A stretch of DNA of 32,277 bases from Prevotellaceae bacterium UBA4332 (GCA_002394365.1 DGTQ01000024.1:1-32277); one strand, 5' to 3'; shown: positions 16,183-24,295, counted from the first letter of the stretch. The notes: generated by a model from the sequence alone, not told the origin. Program-made: numbers and translations.

Positions 16183-17175
16183 TTAGTCTTGATTAAGTTT
16201 GAATTTTGAAATGTCAGTTCCAAACGACAGATTCAGACTCTCGAGCAAATCATCAAGCTCTGAAAGCGATTTCTTACCAAAGTTGCGGAACTTCAGGAGG
16301 TCAGTCTTATTGTACTGAACGAGGTCGCCGAGCGTGTCAACATCAGCTGCCTTGAGACAGTTGAGAGCACGAACAGAGAGGTTCATATCAACAAGACGAG
16401 TCTTGAGCAGCTGACGCATGTGCAGGATCTCCTCATCGAACTCCTGGTTAACGTCAAGACCTGTATCCTCCAACTGTATCTTCTCGTCTGAGAAGAGCAT
16501 GAAGTGGTAGATAAGAATCTTAGCTGCCTCCTTGAGTGCATCCTTTGGGTGGATGGAACCGTCCGTAGTGATTTCGAGGATGAGCTTGTCGTAGTCGGTC
16601 TTCTGCTCGACACGGGTAGGCTCAACAGCGAACTTTACATTGCGGATTGGGGTGTAGATAGAATCGATGGCAATTGATGTGGCATCGGTGCAGAACTCAC
16701 GATTTTCATCAGCTGGCACGTAACCGCGACCCTTGTTGATGGTGAGAGTAATCTGCATAGAAGCCTTTGAATCTAAATGACAAATCACCAACTCGGGGTT
16801 TAACACTTCAAATCCAGTAAGATACTTGTTGATATCACCAGCACGGAACTCTGTACAGTTCTCTACGGTGATAGTCACTTTCTCATTCTCGAATTCTTCT
16901 ACTAACTGCTTGAATCTTACTTGCTTCAAATTCAAGATGATGTTTGTCACATCTTCCTTCACGCCAGGAACAGAAGAGAACTCCTGCTCAACGCCCTCAA
17001 TACGGATAGTATTGATAGCGAAGCCTTCAAGTGAAGAAAGAAGGATGCGGCGAAGGGAGTTACCAATGGTAACACCAAAGCCAGGCTCCAACGGACGGAA
17101 TTCGAACTTGCCGAACTTGTCTGTTGACTCCAGCATCACGACTTTGTCGGGTTTTTGAAATGCTAATATCGCCAT
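16183..17175 (-). CDS. rpoA: RNA polymerase alpha subunit
   Basis: 330 residues. The N-terminal assembly domain includes GNSLRRILLSS (38-48). A flexible linker leads to the C-terminal domain (about 262-320), where SVRALNCLK places Arg269 at the position of the E. coli UP-element contact Arg265, with Asn and Lys contacts kept, so DNA binding by the C-terminal domain is expected. It lies 11 bp after rpsD in the usual alpha-operon position. Confidence 0.99.
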   Translation of the reverse strand: MAILAFQKPDKVVMLESTDKFGKFEFRPLEPGFGVTIGNSLRRILLSSLEGFAINTIRIEGVEQEFSSVPGVKEDVTNIILNLKQVRFKQLVEEFENEKVTITVENCTEFRAGDINKYLTGFEVLNPELVICHLDSKASMQITLTINKGRGYVPADENREFCTDATSIAIDSIYTPIRNVKFAVEPTRVEQKTDYDKLILEITTDGSIHPKDALKEAAKILIYHFMLFSDEKIQLEDTGLDVNQEFDEEILHMRQLLKTRLVDMNLSVRALNCLKAADVDTLGDLVQYNKTDLLKFRNFGKKSLSELDDLLESLNLSFGTDISKFKLNQD

Positions 17176-17186
17176 TAGTTTAATGA

Positions 17187-17792
17187 TTATTTAGAGTACA
17201 ACTCAACGATTAACTGCTCCTTGATGTTTTCAGGAATGTCTGCACGCTCAGGACGATGCAGGAACTTGCCACCCTTTACAGCGTTATCCCACTCTATCCA
17301 TGGGTACTTGCTGTGGTTGAAGCCTGCGAGTGCGTTCTCAATAACCTCGAGAGACTTTGACTTTTCGCGAACAGCAACAATCATTCCTGGCTTAACCTGG
17401 AAAGAAGGTATGTTAACCACGTTGCCATCAACGGTGATGTGCTTGTGACCTACGAGCTGACGTGCAGCACGACGTGTAGGTGCAATACCGAGACGATAAA
17501 CAACGTTGTCAAGACGGCTCTCCAGCAACTGGAGGAGGTTCTCACCCTTAATGCCTTCCATCTTGGCTGCCTTCTCAAAAAGGTTACGGAACTGGCGCTC
17601 GAGCACACCGTATGTGTACTTGGCTTTCTGCTTCTCTGCCAACATGACACCATACTCTGAAGTCTTGCGACGACGGTTGTTGCCATGCTGTCCAGGCGCG
17701 AAGTTACGCTTAGACAAAACTTTTTCTTTGCCGAGGATGGCTTCGCCAAACCTACGGTCAATTCTTGATTTCGGACCTGTGTATCTAGCCAT
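17187..17792 (-). CDS. rpsD: 30S ribosomal protein S4
   Basis: 201 residues. The N-terminus (MARYTGPKSRIDRRFGE) lacks the Cys zinc cluster found in some S4 proteins. The S4 RNA-binding domain spans about residues 90-150 (LLESRLDNVVYRLGIAPTRR, QLVGHKHITVDG). A primary binder of 16S rRNA; in E. coli it also represses the alpha operon, but no corresponding pseudoknot was identified here. 34 bp of A/T-rich spacer separates it from rpsK. Confidence 0.98.
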   Translation of the reverse strand: MARYTGPKSRIDRRFGEAILGKEKVLSKRNFAPGQHGNNRRRKTSEYGVMLAEKQKAKYTYGVLERQFRNLFEKAAKMEGIKGENLLQLLESRLDNVVYRLGIAPTRRAARQLVGHKHITVDGNVVNIPSFQVKPGMIVAVREKSKSLEVIENALAGFNHSKYPWIEWDNAVKGGKFLHRPERADIPENIKEQLIVELYSK

Positions 17793-17826
17793 TTTGCTAA
17801 AATAAAAATATATGAAATAAAAAAAA

Positions 17827-18216
17827 TTATACGCGACGACGCTTTGGAGGACGGCAACCGTTGTGTGGTAATGGTGTTACGTCAACAATCTCCATAACCT
17901 CAATACCGCTGTTGTGACAAGCACGGATAGCGCTCTCACGACCGTTACCTGGACCCTTTACATAAGCCTTTACTTTACGAAGACCAAGGTCATAAGCTAC
18001 CTTAGCGCAGTCCTCAGCTGCCATCTGAGCAGCGTAAGGAGTATTCTTCTTAGAACCACGGAAGCCCATCTTACCTGCAGAAGACCAAGAGATAACCTGA
18101 CCCTCAGAGTTAGCAAGGCTTACAATAATATTATTGAAAGAACTGTGAACGTGGAGCTGACCTATTGCGTCAACCTTTACGTTTCTTTTCTTACTTGTTG
18201 CTACTTTCTTTGCCAT
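17827..18216 (-). CDS. rpsK: 30S ribosomal protein S11
   Basis: 129 residues with the typical Gly-rich core (SWSSAGKMGFRGSKK, VKGPGNGRESAIRA) and the basic end NGCRPPKRRRV. It contacts mRNA in the platform next to the E site. Translation starts 7 nt after a heptamer array; no Shine-Dalgarno sequence. Confidence 0.98.
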   Translation of the reverse strand: MAKKVATSKKRNVKVDAIGQLHVHSSFNNIIVSLANSEGQVISWSSAGKMGFRGSKKNTPYAAQMAAEDCAKVAYDLGLRKVKAYVKGPGNGRESAIRACHNSGIEVMEIVDVTPLPHNGCRPPKRRRV

Positions 18217-18223
18217 TTTCTTA

Positions 18224-18256
18224 CTTTAAACTTTAAACCTTAAACTTTAAACTTTA
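18224..18256. repeat. Heptamer array between rpsM and rpsK
   Basis: CTTTAAA, CTTTAAA, CCTTAAA, CTTTAAA and a partial CTTTA run without gaps, spanning from the rpsM stop codon to 7 nt before the rpsK ATG. Sense strand reads TTTAAAG units. Confidence 0.85.
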
Positions 18257-18634
18257 CTTAGTGGCCTTCTTCTTGTTAGCAACAGTCTTCTTCTTACCCT
18301 TACGTGTACGAGCATTGTTCTTGGTGCTCTGACCACGAACAGGAAGACCATTACGATGACGGACACCACGATAACAGCCAATATCCATCAGGCGCTTGAT
18401 GTTCAACTGGATCTCAGAACGGAGATCACCTTCTACCTTGAATTCAGCGCCGATAATTTCACGGATCTTAGCAGCCTCGTCATCAGTCCAATCGCACACC
18501 TTCGTGTCGCGGCTGACACCAGCTTTATCCAATATCTTTGCTGAACTACTTCGACCTATACCATATATATAGGTCAATGCGATTTCGCCACGCTTATTCT
18601 GGGGCAAATCTACTCCAACAATTCTTATTGCCAT
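18254..18634 (-). CDS. rpsM: 30S ribosomal protein S13
   Basis: 126 residues: helix-two-turn-helix start MAIRIVGVDLPQNKRGEIAL, IYGIGRSSSAKIL, and the tRNA-facing tail RGQSTKNNARTRKGKKK. It forms intersubunit bridges in the 30S head. First gene of the alpha unit, with its own promoter about 60-90 bp upstream. Confidence 0.98.
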   Translation of the reverse strand: MAIRIVGVDLPQNKRGEIALTYIYGIGRSSSAKILDKAGVSRDTKVCDWTDDEAAKIREIIGAEFKVEGDLRSEIQLNIKRLMDIGCYRGVRHRNGLPVRGQSTKNNARTRKGKKKTVANKKKATK

Positions 18635-18693
18635 AAATGTTTGAAAATGATAAAATACTTGTTAATTAACCAATTGCCAAAAATTTGGAGGTG

Positions 18694-18724
18694 CAAAGGT
18701 ACACAAAAACCCCTACACCACAAA
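18694..18724 (-). promoter_or_regulatory. Promoter for rpsM-rpsK-rpsD-rpoA-rplQ
   Basis: On the - strand TTTG (complement of 18721-18724) and TACCTTTG (complement of 18694-18701) are 19 nt apart, a full consensus. The core GAGGTGCAAAGGTAC (18688-18702, + strand) is identical to that before rplC. The leader is about 50 nt. Confidence 0.8.
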
Positions 18725-18743
18725 GTTATTTAACATTTTGGTG

Positions 18744-18757
18744 TTAACTTTTAACTT
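18744..18757. repeat. Heptamer pair downstream of rpmJ
   Basis: TTAACTT twice in tandem, 11 bp past the rpmJ stop and 19 bp upstream of the rpsM -33 box. The only one of the six arrays not adjacent to a start codon. Confidence 0.45.
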
Positions 18758-18768
18758 TTGATAATTTT

Positions 18769-18885
18769 TTAACCCTGACGAAGTTTGAACTTAGGGTTCT
18801 TCTTGTTGATTACGAAAAGGCGACCCTTACGACGTACGATAACACAGTCTGGAGTACGCTTCTTCAATGATGCTCTTGTCTTCAT
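18769..18885 (-). CDS. rpmJ: 50S ribosomal protein L36, zinc-ligand-poor form
   Basis: 38 residues from the ATG at 18883-18885 (MKTRASLKKRTPDCVIVRRK, ending KFKLRQG). Of the four zinc ligands in the classical form (C11, C14, C27, H33) only Cys14 remains; the others are Thr, Asn and Phe, so metal should not be bound. It sits 35 bp after infA, the standard place. Short but certain because of the conserved ends and context. Confidence 0.97.
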   Translation of the reverse strand: MKTRASLKKRTPDCVIVRRKGRLFVINKKNPKFKLRQG

Positions 18886-18920
18886 CTTGTATATATAATG
18901 TGTTTATGTGTATTGTATCC

Positions 18921-19139
18921 TTACTTGTATCGGAAACTTATACGCCCCTTAGTAAGATCATAGGGACTCATCTCGACCTTCACCTTGTCGCCAGGAAGTA
19001 TCTTGATGTAGTGCATACGCATCTTGCCTGAGATATGTGCAATAATCTGCACACCATTCTCCAACTCTACTCTGAACATTGCGTTACTCAGAGCTTCGAT
19101 GATTGTACCGTCCTGTTCTATAGCAGACTGCTTTGCCAT
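18921..19139 (-). CDS. infA: Translation initiation factor IF-1
   Basis: 72 residues, a single OB fold: MAKQSAIEQDGTIIEAL, MFRVELENGVQIIAHISGKM, ILPGDKVKVEMSPYDLTKGR. It blocks the A site during initiation and stimulates IF-2 and IF-3. Length matches the family exactly. Placed between map and rpmJ as in many bacteria. Confidence 0.98.
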   Translation of the reverse strand: MAKQSAIEQDGTIIEALSNAMFRVELENGVQIIAHISGKMRMHYIKILPGDKVKVEMSPYDLTKGRISFRYK

Positions 19140-19178
19140 ACTTCTTTGTTTTGTAATAAGTATAATTAAAAGTTAAGT

Positions 19179-19973
19179 TTATATCGTGATTATGGTTTCT
19201 ATTTCTTCAAACGAAGACAATACCTCTGCCTTGCCCTTACGGATAGCTATTGTATGCTCATAATGGGCTGCAGGTTTCTTGTCTTGAGTTACTATTGACC
19301 ATTTATCTTGCAAAAGCCATATCTTTCTGTCTCCCTGTGTAACCATCGGTTCTATGGCAATGCACATCCCTTCTTTTAATTTGGGACCGTTACCACGTTT
19401 ACCATAGTTAGGCACCTGGGGATCCTCATGCATCTTCTTGCCTATACCATGTCCTGTGAGTTCACGAACGATACCGTAGCCTTGAGCTTCGCAGTATTCC
19501 TGCACTGTCTGACCGATGTCACCAACGTGACTGCCATGAACTGCAACCTTGATTGCCTCATACAGGCTTTCCTTGGTTGTGCGAAGAAGTTTTCTTACAT
19601 CATCGCTTATCTCGCCTACAGGAAAGGTAAATGCAGAATCACCATTATAGCCATTGAGCAATGTTCCACAATCAATGGAAATGATATCGCCTTCCTTCAG
19701 TATTTGTGTCTCGCTTGGTACTCCATGTACGACACACTCATTTACCGATGTGCATATACTCGCTGGGAAGGGACCACCATAAGGATTTGGAAAGCCGAGA
19801 AATGTCGGTGTTGCTCCATTATCACGTATGAAGGTGTCTGCTATTTTATTAAGCTCGGCTGTTGATACACCCGGCTTGATATGCTTTGCGAGTTCACCAA
19901 GCGTGCGACCAACCAGTTGATTGGCCGCGCGCATTAGTTCTATCTCTTCTTCAGTCTTTAGAAATATAGCCAC
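19179..19973 (-). CDS. map: Methionine aminopeptidase type I
   Basis: 264 residues. Metal ligands of the pita-bread fold are all present: Asp101 (SIDCG), Asp112 (GYNGDSAF), His175 (TGHGIG), Glu208 (AIEPM) and Glu239 (YEHTI); His83 (VVHGVP) is the usual substrate-binding His. It removes the initiator Met from nascent proteins. The start is GTG (19971-19973), 17 bp after secY; no ATG lies nearby upstream. Confidence 0.97.
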   Translation of the reverse strand: MAIFLKTEEEIELMRAANQLVGRTLGELAKHIKPGVSTAELNKIADTFIRDNGATPTFLGFPNPYGGPFPASICTSVNECVVHGVPSETQILKEGDIISIDCGTLLNGYNGDSAFTFPVGEISDDVRKLLRTTKESLYEAIKVAVHGSHVGDIGQTVQEYCEAQGYGIVRELTGHGIGKKMHEDPQVPNYGKRGNGPKLKEGMCIAIEPMVTQGDRKIWLLQDKWSIVTQDKKPAAHYEHTIAIRKGKAEVLSSFEEIETIITI

Positions 19974-19990
19974 TTCAGAAAGACTTACTT

Positions 19991-21331
19991 TTAATAAGCA
20001 CTCATACCATGCTGAGAACGTGTACGACCAGAGTTGAGCAGGCCGTCATAGTGACGCATCATCAGATGGGACTCTATCTGCTGGAGAGTGTCAATAACCA
20101 CACCAACGAGAATGAGCAATGACGTTCCACCGAAGAACTGGGAGAAGCCCTGCTGCACATTGAGCAGACCAGCTAAGGCTGGCATGATAGCAATGAAAGC
20201 TATGAACAATGAGCCTGGCAAAGTAAGACGAGACATTATCTCCTCTATATAGTTTGCTGTATCCTTACCAGGACGAACGCCTGGAATAAAGCCATTGTTG
20301 CGCTTCATATCTTCTGCCATCTGTGTTGGGTTCAATGTGATTGCTGTATAGAAGTATGTGAACGCCACGATAAGGATGACATATACTACGTTATACAACA
20401 AACTGCGGTTATCAAGCAGAGAGCGTGTGAACCAGCCCAGATTGTCACTGCTGTACTGAACGATTGCCAATGGAATGAACATCAAAGCCTGAGCAAAGAT
20501 GATAGGCATAACGTTAGCAGCAAACAACTTCAGCGGAATGTACTGACGCGCACCACCATACTGGGTGTTGCCAACAAGTTTCTTAGCGTACTGTACTGGA
20601 ACCTTACGTGTGCCCTGAACAAGGAGTATTGCTGCACAAACGACAGCATAAAGGATAAGGATTTCTGCAATGAACATCACAAGACCACCACCTGTGATAG
20701 CTGTGAAACGGCTACCTACTTCCTGGAAGAAAGACTGTGGCAGACGAGCGATGATACCTATCATAATGATAAGAGAGATACCATTACCCACACCCTTGTC
20801 AGTAATGCGCTCACCAAGCCACAGGATGAACATGGAACCAGCAGCAAGGATAATTGTTGCAGGAATCATGAACTCCGACCATGACAAGCCTGATGCCAAT
20901 GCACCTGGAGACTGCATCTTCAGGTTCATAAGGTAAGAAGGAGCCTGAAAGAGCAATATAGCTACTGTGAGATAGCGGGTATATTGCATAATCTTCTTAC
21001 GTCCACTCTCACCCTCGCGCTGCATTTTCTGGAAAGAAGGTACTGCGATAGCAACGAGCTGCATTACGATTGATGCAGAGATGTAAGGCATTATACCGAG
21101 CGCAAAGATTGATGCGTTGGAGAATGCACCACCGGAGAACATGTCAAGAAGTGACATCAAACCACCAGCTGTCTGCTGCTGCAGTTTTTCGAGGTTCGCA
21201 GGATTGATACCTGGCAGAACCACGAAAGAACCAAAGCGATAGATAGCAACAAAGAGGATTGTGATAAGGAGTCGCATGCGCAAGTCCTCCACTTTCCAAC
21301 AATTCTTCAGTGTCTCTATAAATTTCTTCAT
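19991..21331 (-). CDS. secY: Protein translocase channel subunit SecY
   Basis: 446 residues with about ten membrane helices, beginning WKVEDLRMRLLITILFVAIY and the plug-region PGINPANLEKL; later GNGISLIIMIGI and the cytosolic loop VQGTRKVPVQYAKK that binds ribosome and SecA. It forms the inner-membrane channel used by exported proteins such as the giant surface protein in this window. It follows rplO by 33 bp. Confidence 0.98.
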   Translation of the reverse strand: MKKFIETLKNCWKVEDLRMRLLITILFVAIYRFGSFVVLPGINPANLEKLQQQTAGGLMSLLDMFSGGAFSNASIFALGIMPYISASIVMQLVAIAVPSFQKMQREGESGRKKIMQYTRYLTVAILLFQAPSYLMNLKMQSPGALASGLSWSEFMIPATIILAAGSMFILWLGERITDKGVGNGISLIIMIGIIARLPQSFFQEVGSRFTAITGGGLVMFIAEILILYAVVCAAILLVQGTRKVPVQYAKKLVGNTQYGGARQYIPLKLFAANVMPIIFAQALMFIPLAIVQYSSDNLGWFTRSLLDNRSLLYNVVYVILIVAFTYFYTAITLNPTQMAEDMKRNNGFIPGVRPGKDTANYIEEIMSRLTLPGSLFIAFIAIMPALAGLLNVQQGFSQFFGGTSLLILVGVVIDTLQQIESHLMMRHYDGLLNSGRTRSQHGMSAY

Positions 21332-21364
21332 TATTACTTAAAGTAAAATAAGGGGGATTTTTCT

Positions 21365-21811
21365 TTAGAGTACTACAGCGTTACCGCCTGCTGCCTTGAT
21401 AGCCTCTTCAGCAGTCTTAGAGAAGGCATTTGCCTCAACTGTAATCTTTGCAGTAAGCTTACCGTTAGCAAGAATCTTTACGAGTTCTTTGCCATTGGTG
21501 AGACCTGCATCCTGCAGTTCTGCTATGCCGATCTTCTCGTAGCCCTTGCGCTCAGCGAGCTTCTGGAGGGTAGAGAGATTAACAGCGAAATACTCCTTGT
21601 GGTTGATGTTCTTGAATCCGAACTTAGGCACACGACGCTGGAGAGGCATCTGACCACCTTCAAATCCAATCTTCTTCTTATAACCAGAACGTGCTTTTGC
21701 ACCCTTATGACCACGAGTAGATGTACCACCGAGACCTGAACCAGGACCACGACCGATACGACGACGTGAATGGGTTGAACCAGCAGCTGGCTGCAAATTA
21801 TTCAATTTCAT
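21365..21811 (-). CDS. rplO: 50S ribosomal protein L15
   Basis: 148 residues. The Gly/Arg-rich extended N-terminus (RRRIGRGPGSGLGGTSTRGH) threads into 23S rRNA, followed by the globular part (GFEGGQMPLQRRVPKFGF). Late-assembly protein. It lies 26 bp downstream of rpmD and precedes secY. Confidence 0.98.
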   Translation of the reverse strand: MKLNNLQPAAGSTHSRRRIGRGPGSGLGGTSTRGHKGAKARSGYKKKIGFEGGQMPLQRRVPKFGFKNINHKEYFAVNLSTLQKLAERKGYEKIGIAELQDAGLTNGKELVKILANGKLTAKITVEANAFSKTAEEAIKAAGGNAVVL

Positions 21812-21837
21812 AATCTTGTCGTTTAATTGTGTTGTTA

Positions 21838-22014
21838 TTACTCTACTACAGTTGTCAGGTGGTGCACCTTACGTATCATACCACGGATAGATGGGTTATC
21901 CTCTACTTCTACTACCTGAGAGATTTTGCGGAGACCCAATGCAAGAAGGGTACGCTTCTGGTCGGCAGAAGCACCGATACGGCTCTTTATCTGCTTTACT
22001 TTTATTGTTGCCAT
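21838..22014 (-). CDS. rpmD: 50S ribosomal protein L30
   Basis: 58 residues, ATG at 22012-22014: MATIKVKQIKSRIGASADQK, ALGLRKISQ, NPSIRGMIRKVHHL. Length and motifs are those of bacterial L30. It has a strong Shine-Dalgarno AGGAGG (complement of 22023-22028) 8 nt before the start, unusual for this phylum. Between rpsE and rplO as expected. Confidence 0.97.
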   Translation of the reverse strand: MATIKVKQIKSRIGASADQKRTLLALGLRKISQVVEVEDNPSIRGMIRKVHHLTTVVE

Positions 22015-22032
22015 TGTGTATTCCTCCTATTT

Positions 22033-22539
22033 TTAACCGTTAAATACTTTACTTACTGCTACACCACGGTCATTAGCCACTGTGTAAGCATCACGCAGCT
22101 CAGTAAGAGCCTTGATTGTAGCCTTCACAAGGTTGTGAGGGTTAGATGAACCCTTTGACTTAGCAAGCACGTCATTGATACCTACGCTCTCAAGCACTGG
22201 ACGCATAGCGCCACCTGCTACGAGACCTGTACCCTGTGCTGCTGGTCTCAGGAATACCTGAGCACCACCATAGCGTACTTCTACTTCGTGAGGGATTGTA
22301 CCCTTGAAAACTGGAACCTTAACGAGATTCTTCTTAGCTGCTTCAGTACCCTTAGCGATAGCCTGCTGTACCTCGCCAGCCTTACCAAGACCCCATCCGA
22401 TAGTACCATTACCGTCACCTACAACGACAATAGCAGCGAATGTGAAGGTGCGACCACCCTTTGTTACCTTAGTAACACGGTTGATAGCAACCAACTTGTC
22501 TTTCAACTCAACGTCACTGTTTACTTTTACTTTATCCAT
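22033..22539 (-). CDS. rpsE: 30S ribosomal protein S5
   Basis: 168 residues. Double-stranded-RNA-binding-like N-terminal domain (DKLVAINRVTKVTKGGRTFT, GWGLGKAGEV) and C-terminal domain (QGTGLVAGGAMRPVLESVG). Involved in decoding accuracy with S4. It starts 14 bp after rplR. Confidence 0.98.
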   Translation of the reverse strand: MDKVKVNSDVELKDKLVAINRVTKVTKGGRTFTFAAIVVVGDGNGTIGWGLGKAGEVQQAIAKGTEAAKKNLVKVPVFKGTIPHEVEVRYGGAQVFLRPAAQGTGLVAGGAMRPVLESVGINDVLAKSKGSSNPHNLVKATIKALTELRDAYTVANDRGVAVSKVFNG

Positions 22540-22553
22540 TGCTATATAATCGT

Positions 22554-22898
22554 TTAGAAGTTAAGACCACCCTCGCGAGCTGCATCGGCAAGAGCCTTTA
22601 CACGGCCGTGATAGAGGTAGCCGTTACGGTCGAATACTACAGATGTTACACCAGCAACCTTTGCCTTCTCAGCCAAGAGAGCACCTACCTTCTGAGCCTG
22701 CTCTATCTTAGGCATAGCCTCAAGACCTATTGATGATGCAGAAGCAAGTGTTGTACCAGTTACATCGTTAATTACCTGAGCGTAAATCTGCTTATTTGAA
22801 CGGAACACGCTAAGACGTGGACGCTCAGCTGTGCCATTTACATTCTTACGAACTCTATACTTGATTTTGATTCGTCTTTCTACTTTCTTTATTGTCAT
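22554..22898 (-). CDS. rplR: 50S ribosomal protein L18
   Basis: 114 residues: RIKYRVRKNVNGTAERPRLS, VFRSNKQIYAQVI, and end VFDRNGYLYHGRVKALADAA. Binds 5S rRNA with L5. 21 bp after rplF. Confidence 0.98.
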   Translation of the reverse strand: MTIKKVERRIKIKYRVRKNVNGTAERPRLSVFRSNKQIYAQVINDVTGTTLASASSIGLEAMPKIEQAQKVGALLAEKAKVAGVTSVVFDRNGYLYHGRVKALADAAREGGLNF

Positions 22899-22919
22899 TG
22901 TCGTAATAGTTTAAAGTTA

Positions 22920-23486
22920 TTACTTAGCTGAAGCTGACTTACCAGACTTTCTGCGGATAACCTCGCCCTGGAACAAGATACCCTTACCCTTATAAGGCTC
23001 TGGCTTACGGAAAGAACGGATCTTAGCACAAATGAGTCCGATCAACTGCTTGTCGCAAGACTCGAGGATGAGGAGCGGATTCTGATTACGCTCTGACTTT
23101 GTCTCAACCTTTACCTCCTTAGGAAGCTCGATAACGATAGGGTGAGTATAACCCAGTGCGAACTCGATGATGTTACCTTTGTTAGACACACGATAACCTA
23201 CACCGACAAGTTCGAGCACCTTCTTGTAACCCTCGCTGACACCTACAACCATATTGTTTACAAGAGAACGGTACAGACCGTGGAAAGCCTGCTTCTGCTT
23301 GTAGTTTACAGGGTTGTTCTCATCAACCTCGAAAGTAATCTGATTATCTTCAACCTTTACTATGATAGAAGAGTCAACCTTCTGTGAAAGTTCACCCTTA
23401 GGTCCCTTTACTGTTACAACGCCATCGTTCTGTGATACTGTAACACCTGCAGGGATGCTAATTGGCAATTTACCTATTCTTGACAT
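22920..23486 (-). CDS. rplF: 50S ribosomal protein L6
   Basis: 188 residues from the ATG at 23484-23486 (MSRIGKLPISIPAGVTV). A longer reading from a TTG 15 nt upstream is rejected because GGAGGA (complement of 23494-23499) stands 7 nt before the ATG as a Shine-Dalgarno sequence and family members begin MSRIG. Two tandem L6 domains follow, with the signature PEPYKGKGILFQGE near the end. Located near the factor-binding site. Confidence 0.98.
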   Translation of the reverse strand: MSRIGKLPISIPAGVTVSQNDGVVTVKGPKGELSQKVDSSIIVKVEDNQITFEVDENNPVNYKQKQAFHGLYRSLVNNMVVGVSEGYKKVLELVGVGYRVSNKGNIIEFALGYTHPIVIELPKEVKVETKSERNQNPLLILESCDKQLIGLICAKIRSFRKPEPYKGKGILFQGEVIRRKSGKSASAK

Positions 23487-23501
23487 ATTGTAATCCTCCA
23501 A

Positions 23502-23897
23502 TTAATAAACGTAGCAAAGAACCTCACCGCCAATCTTGAGCTCGGCAGCTTCTTTGTCAGTCATTACACCTTTAGATGTGGACAGTATTGCAATGCCCAA
23601 TCCGTTAATAACACGTGGCATGTCCTTATAACCAGTGTACTTACGAAGACCTGGTGTAGAGACACGCTTCAAACACTTGATAGCGTTCTTCTTTGTAGTA
23701 GGATTGTACTTGAGAGCAATCTTGATAGCTCCCTGAGGACCATCCTCTACGAACTTGTAGTTCAGGATGTAACCTTTCTCGAAGAGAATCTTTGTGATTT
23801 CCTTCTTCAGGTTTGACGCAGGAACTTCCACCACACGGTGATTAGCCATAATGGCGTTTCTGAGTCTTGTCAGATAATCTGCTATTGGATCTGTCAT
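23502..23897 (-). CDS. rpsH: 30S ribosomal protein S8
   Basis: 131 residues: MTDPIADYLTRLRNAIMANH, KRVSTPGLRKYTGYKDMPRV, and the closing ISTSKGVMTDKEA plus GGEVLCYVY. A primary 16S rRNA binder, and in E. coli the repressor of the spc operon. It is preceded by an unusually long 80-bp spacer containing a hairpin. Confidence 0.98.
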   Translation of the reverse strand: MTDPIADYLTRLRNAIMANHRVVEVPASNLKKEITKILFEKGYILNYKFVEDGPQGAIKIALKYNPTTKKNAIKCLKRVSTPGLRKYTGYKDMPRVINGLGIAILSTSKGVMTDKEAAELKIGGEVLCYVY

Positions 23898-23911
23898 AAA
23901 AAAATTAGTTA

Positions 23912-23935
23912 ATTGATCGGGACACTCCCGACAAT
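23912..23935 (-). other. Hairpin in the rpsN-rpsH spacer
   Basis: ATTG-a-TCGGGA (23912-23922), loop CAC, TCCCGACAAT (23926-23935): a 10-bp stem with one bulged A. No T-run follows, so it is not a terminator; it could be an RNA-processing site or a protein-binding structure. Confidence 0.5.
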
Positions 23936-23977
23936 ATTAATTAAATGTAAAATAAGTATCGCTTTTCTCTGTATGTA

Positions 23978-24280
23978 TTACCAGCTTGCCTTCTTAACGC
24001 CTGGGATAAGTCCTGCAGATGCCATCTCACGGAACTGAATACGAGAGATACCGAACTGGCGGATGTAACCCTTTGGACGACCAGTCACCTTGCAACGGTT
24101 GTGCAGGCGAATTGGGTTGGCGTTCTTAGGAATAGCCTGAAGAGCGCGTGCTGCCTCGTAACGCTCAGCAGCATCCTCAGAGGTTGCAATGACCTTCTTC
24201 AGAGCGGCACGCTTTTCAGCGTAACGAGCAACAAGCTTTGCACGCTTTACCTCGCGAGCTTTCATTGATTCTTTTGCCAT
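23978..24280 (-). CDS. rpsN: 30S ribosomal protein S14, long zinc-free form
   Basis: 100 residues, the longer form (like E. coli, 101) rather than the ~61-residue zinc form: MAKESMKAREVKRAKLVARY, NRCKVTGRPKGYIRQFGISR. The two CxxC pairs are absent; a single Cys remains in NRCK. Located in the 30S head. 15 bp after rplE. Confidence 0.97.
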   Translation of the reverse strand: MAKESMKAREVKRAKLVARYAEKRAALKKVIATSEDAAERYEAARALQAIPKNANPIRLHNRCKVTGRPKGYIRQFGISRIQFREMASAGLIPGVKKASW

Positions 24281-24295
24281 AGTGCTTTCTCTTTA

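Noticed and set aside
23487..23501. Longer L6 from the upstream TTG
   Set aside because: The Shine-Dalgarno spacing and family N-terminus fix the ATG at 23486.
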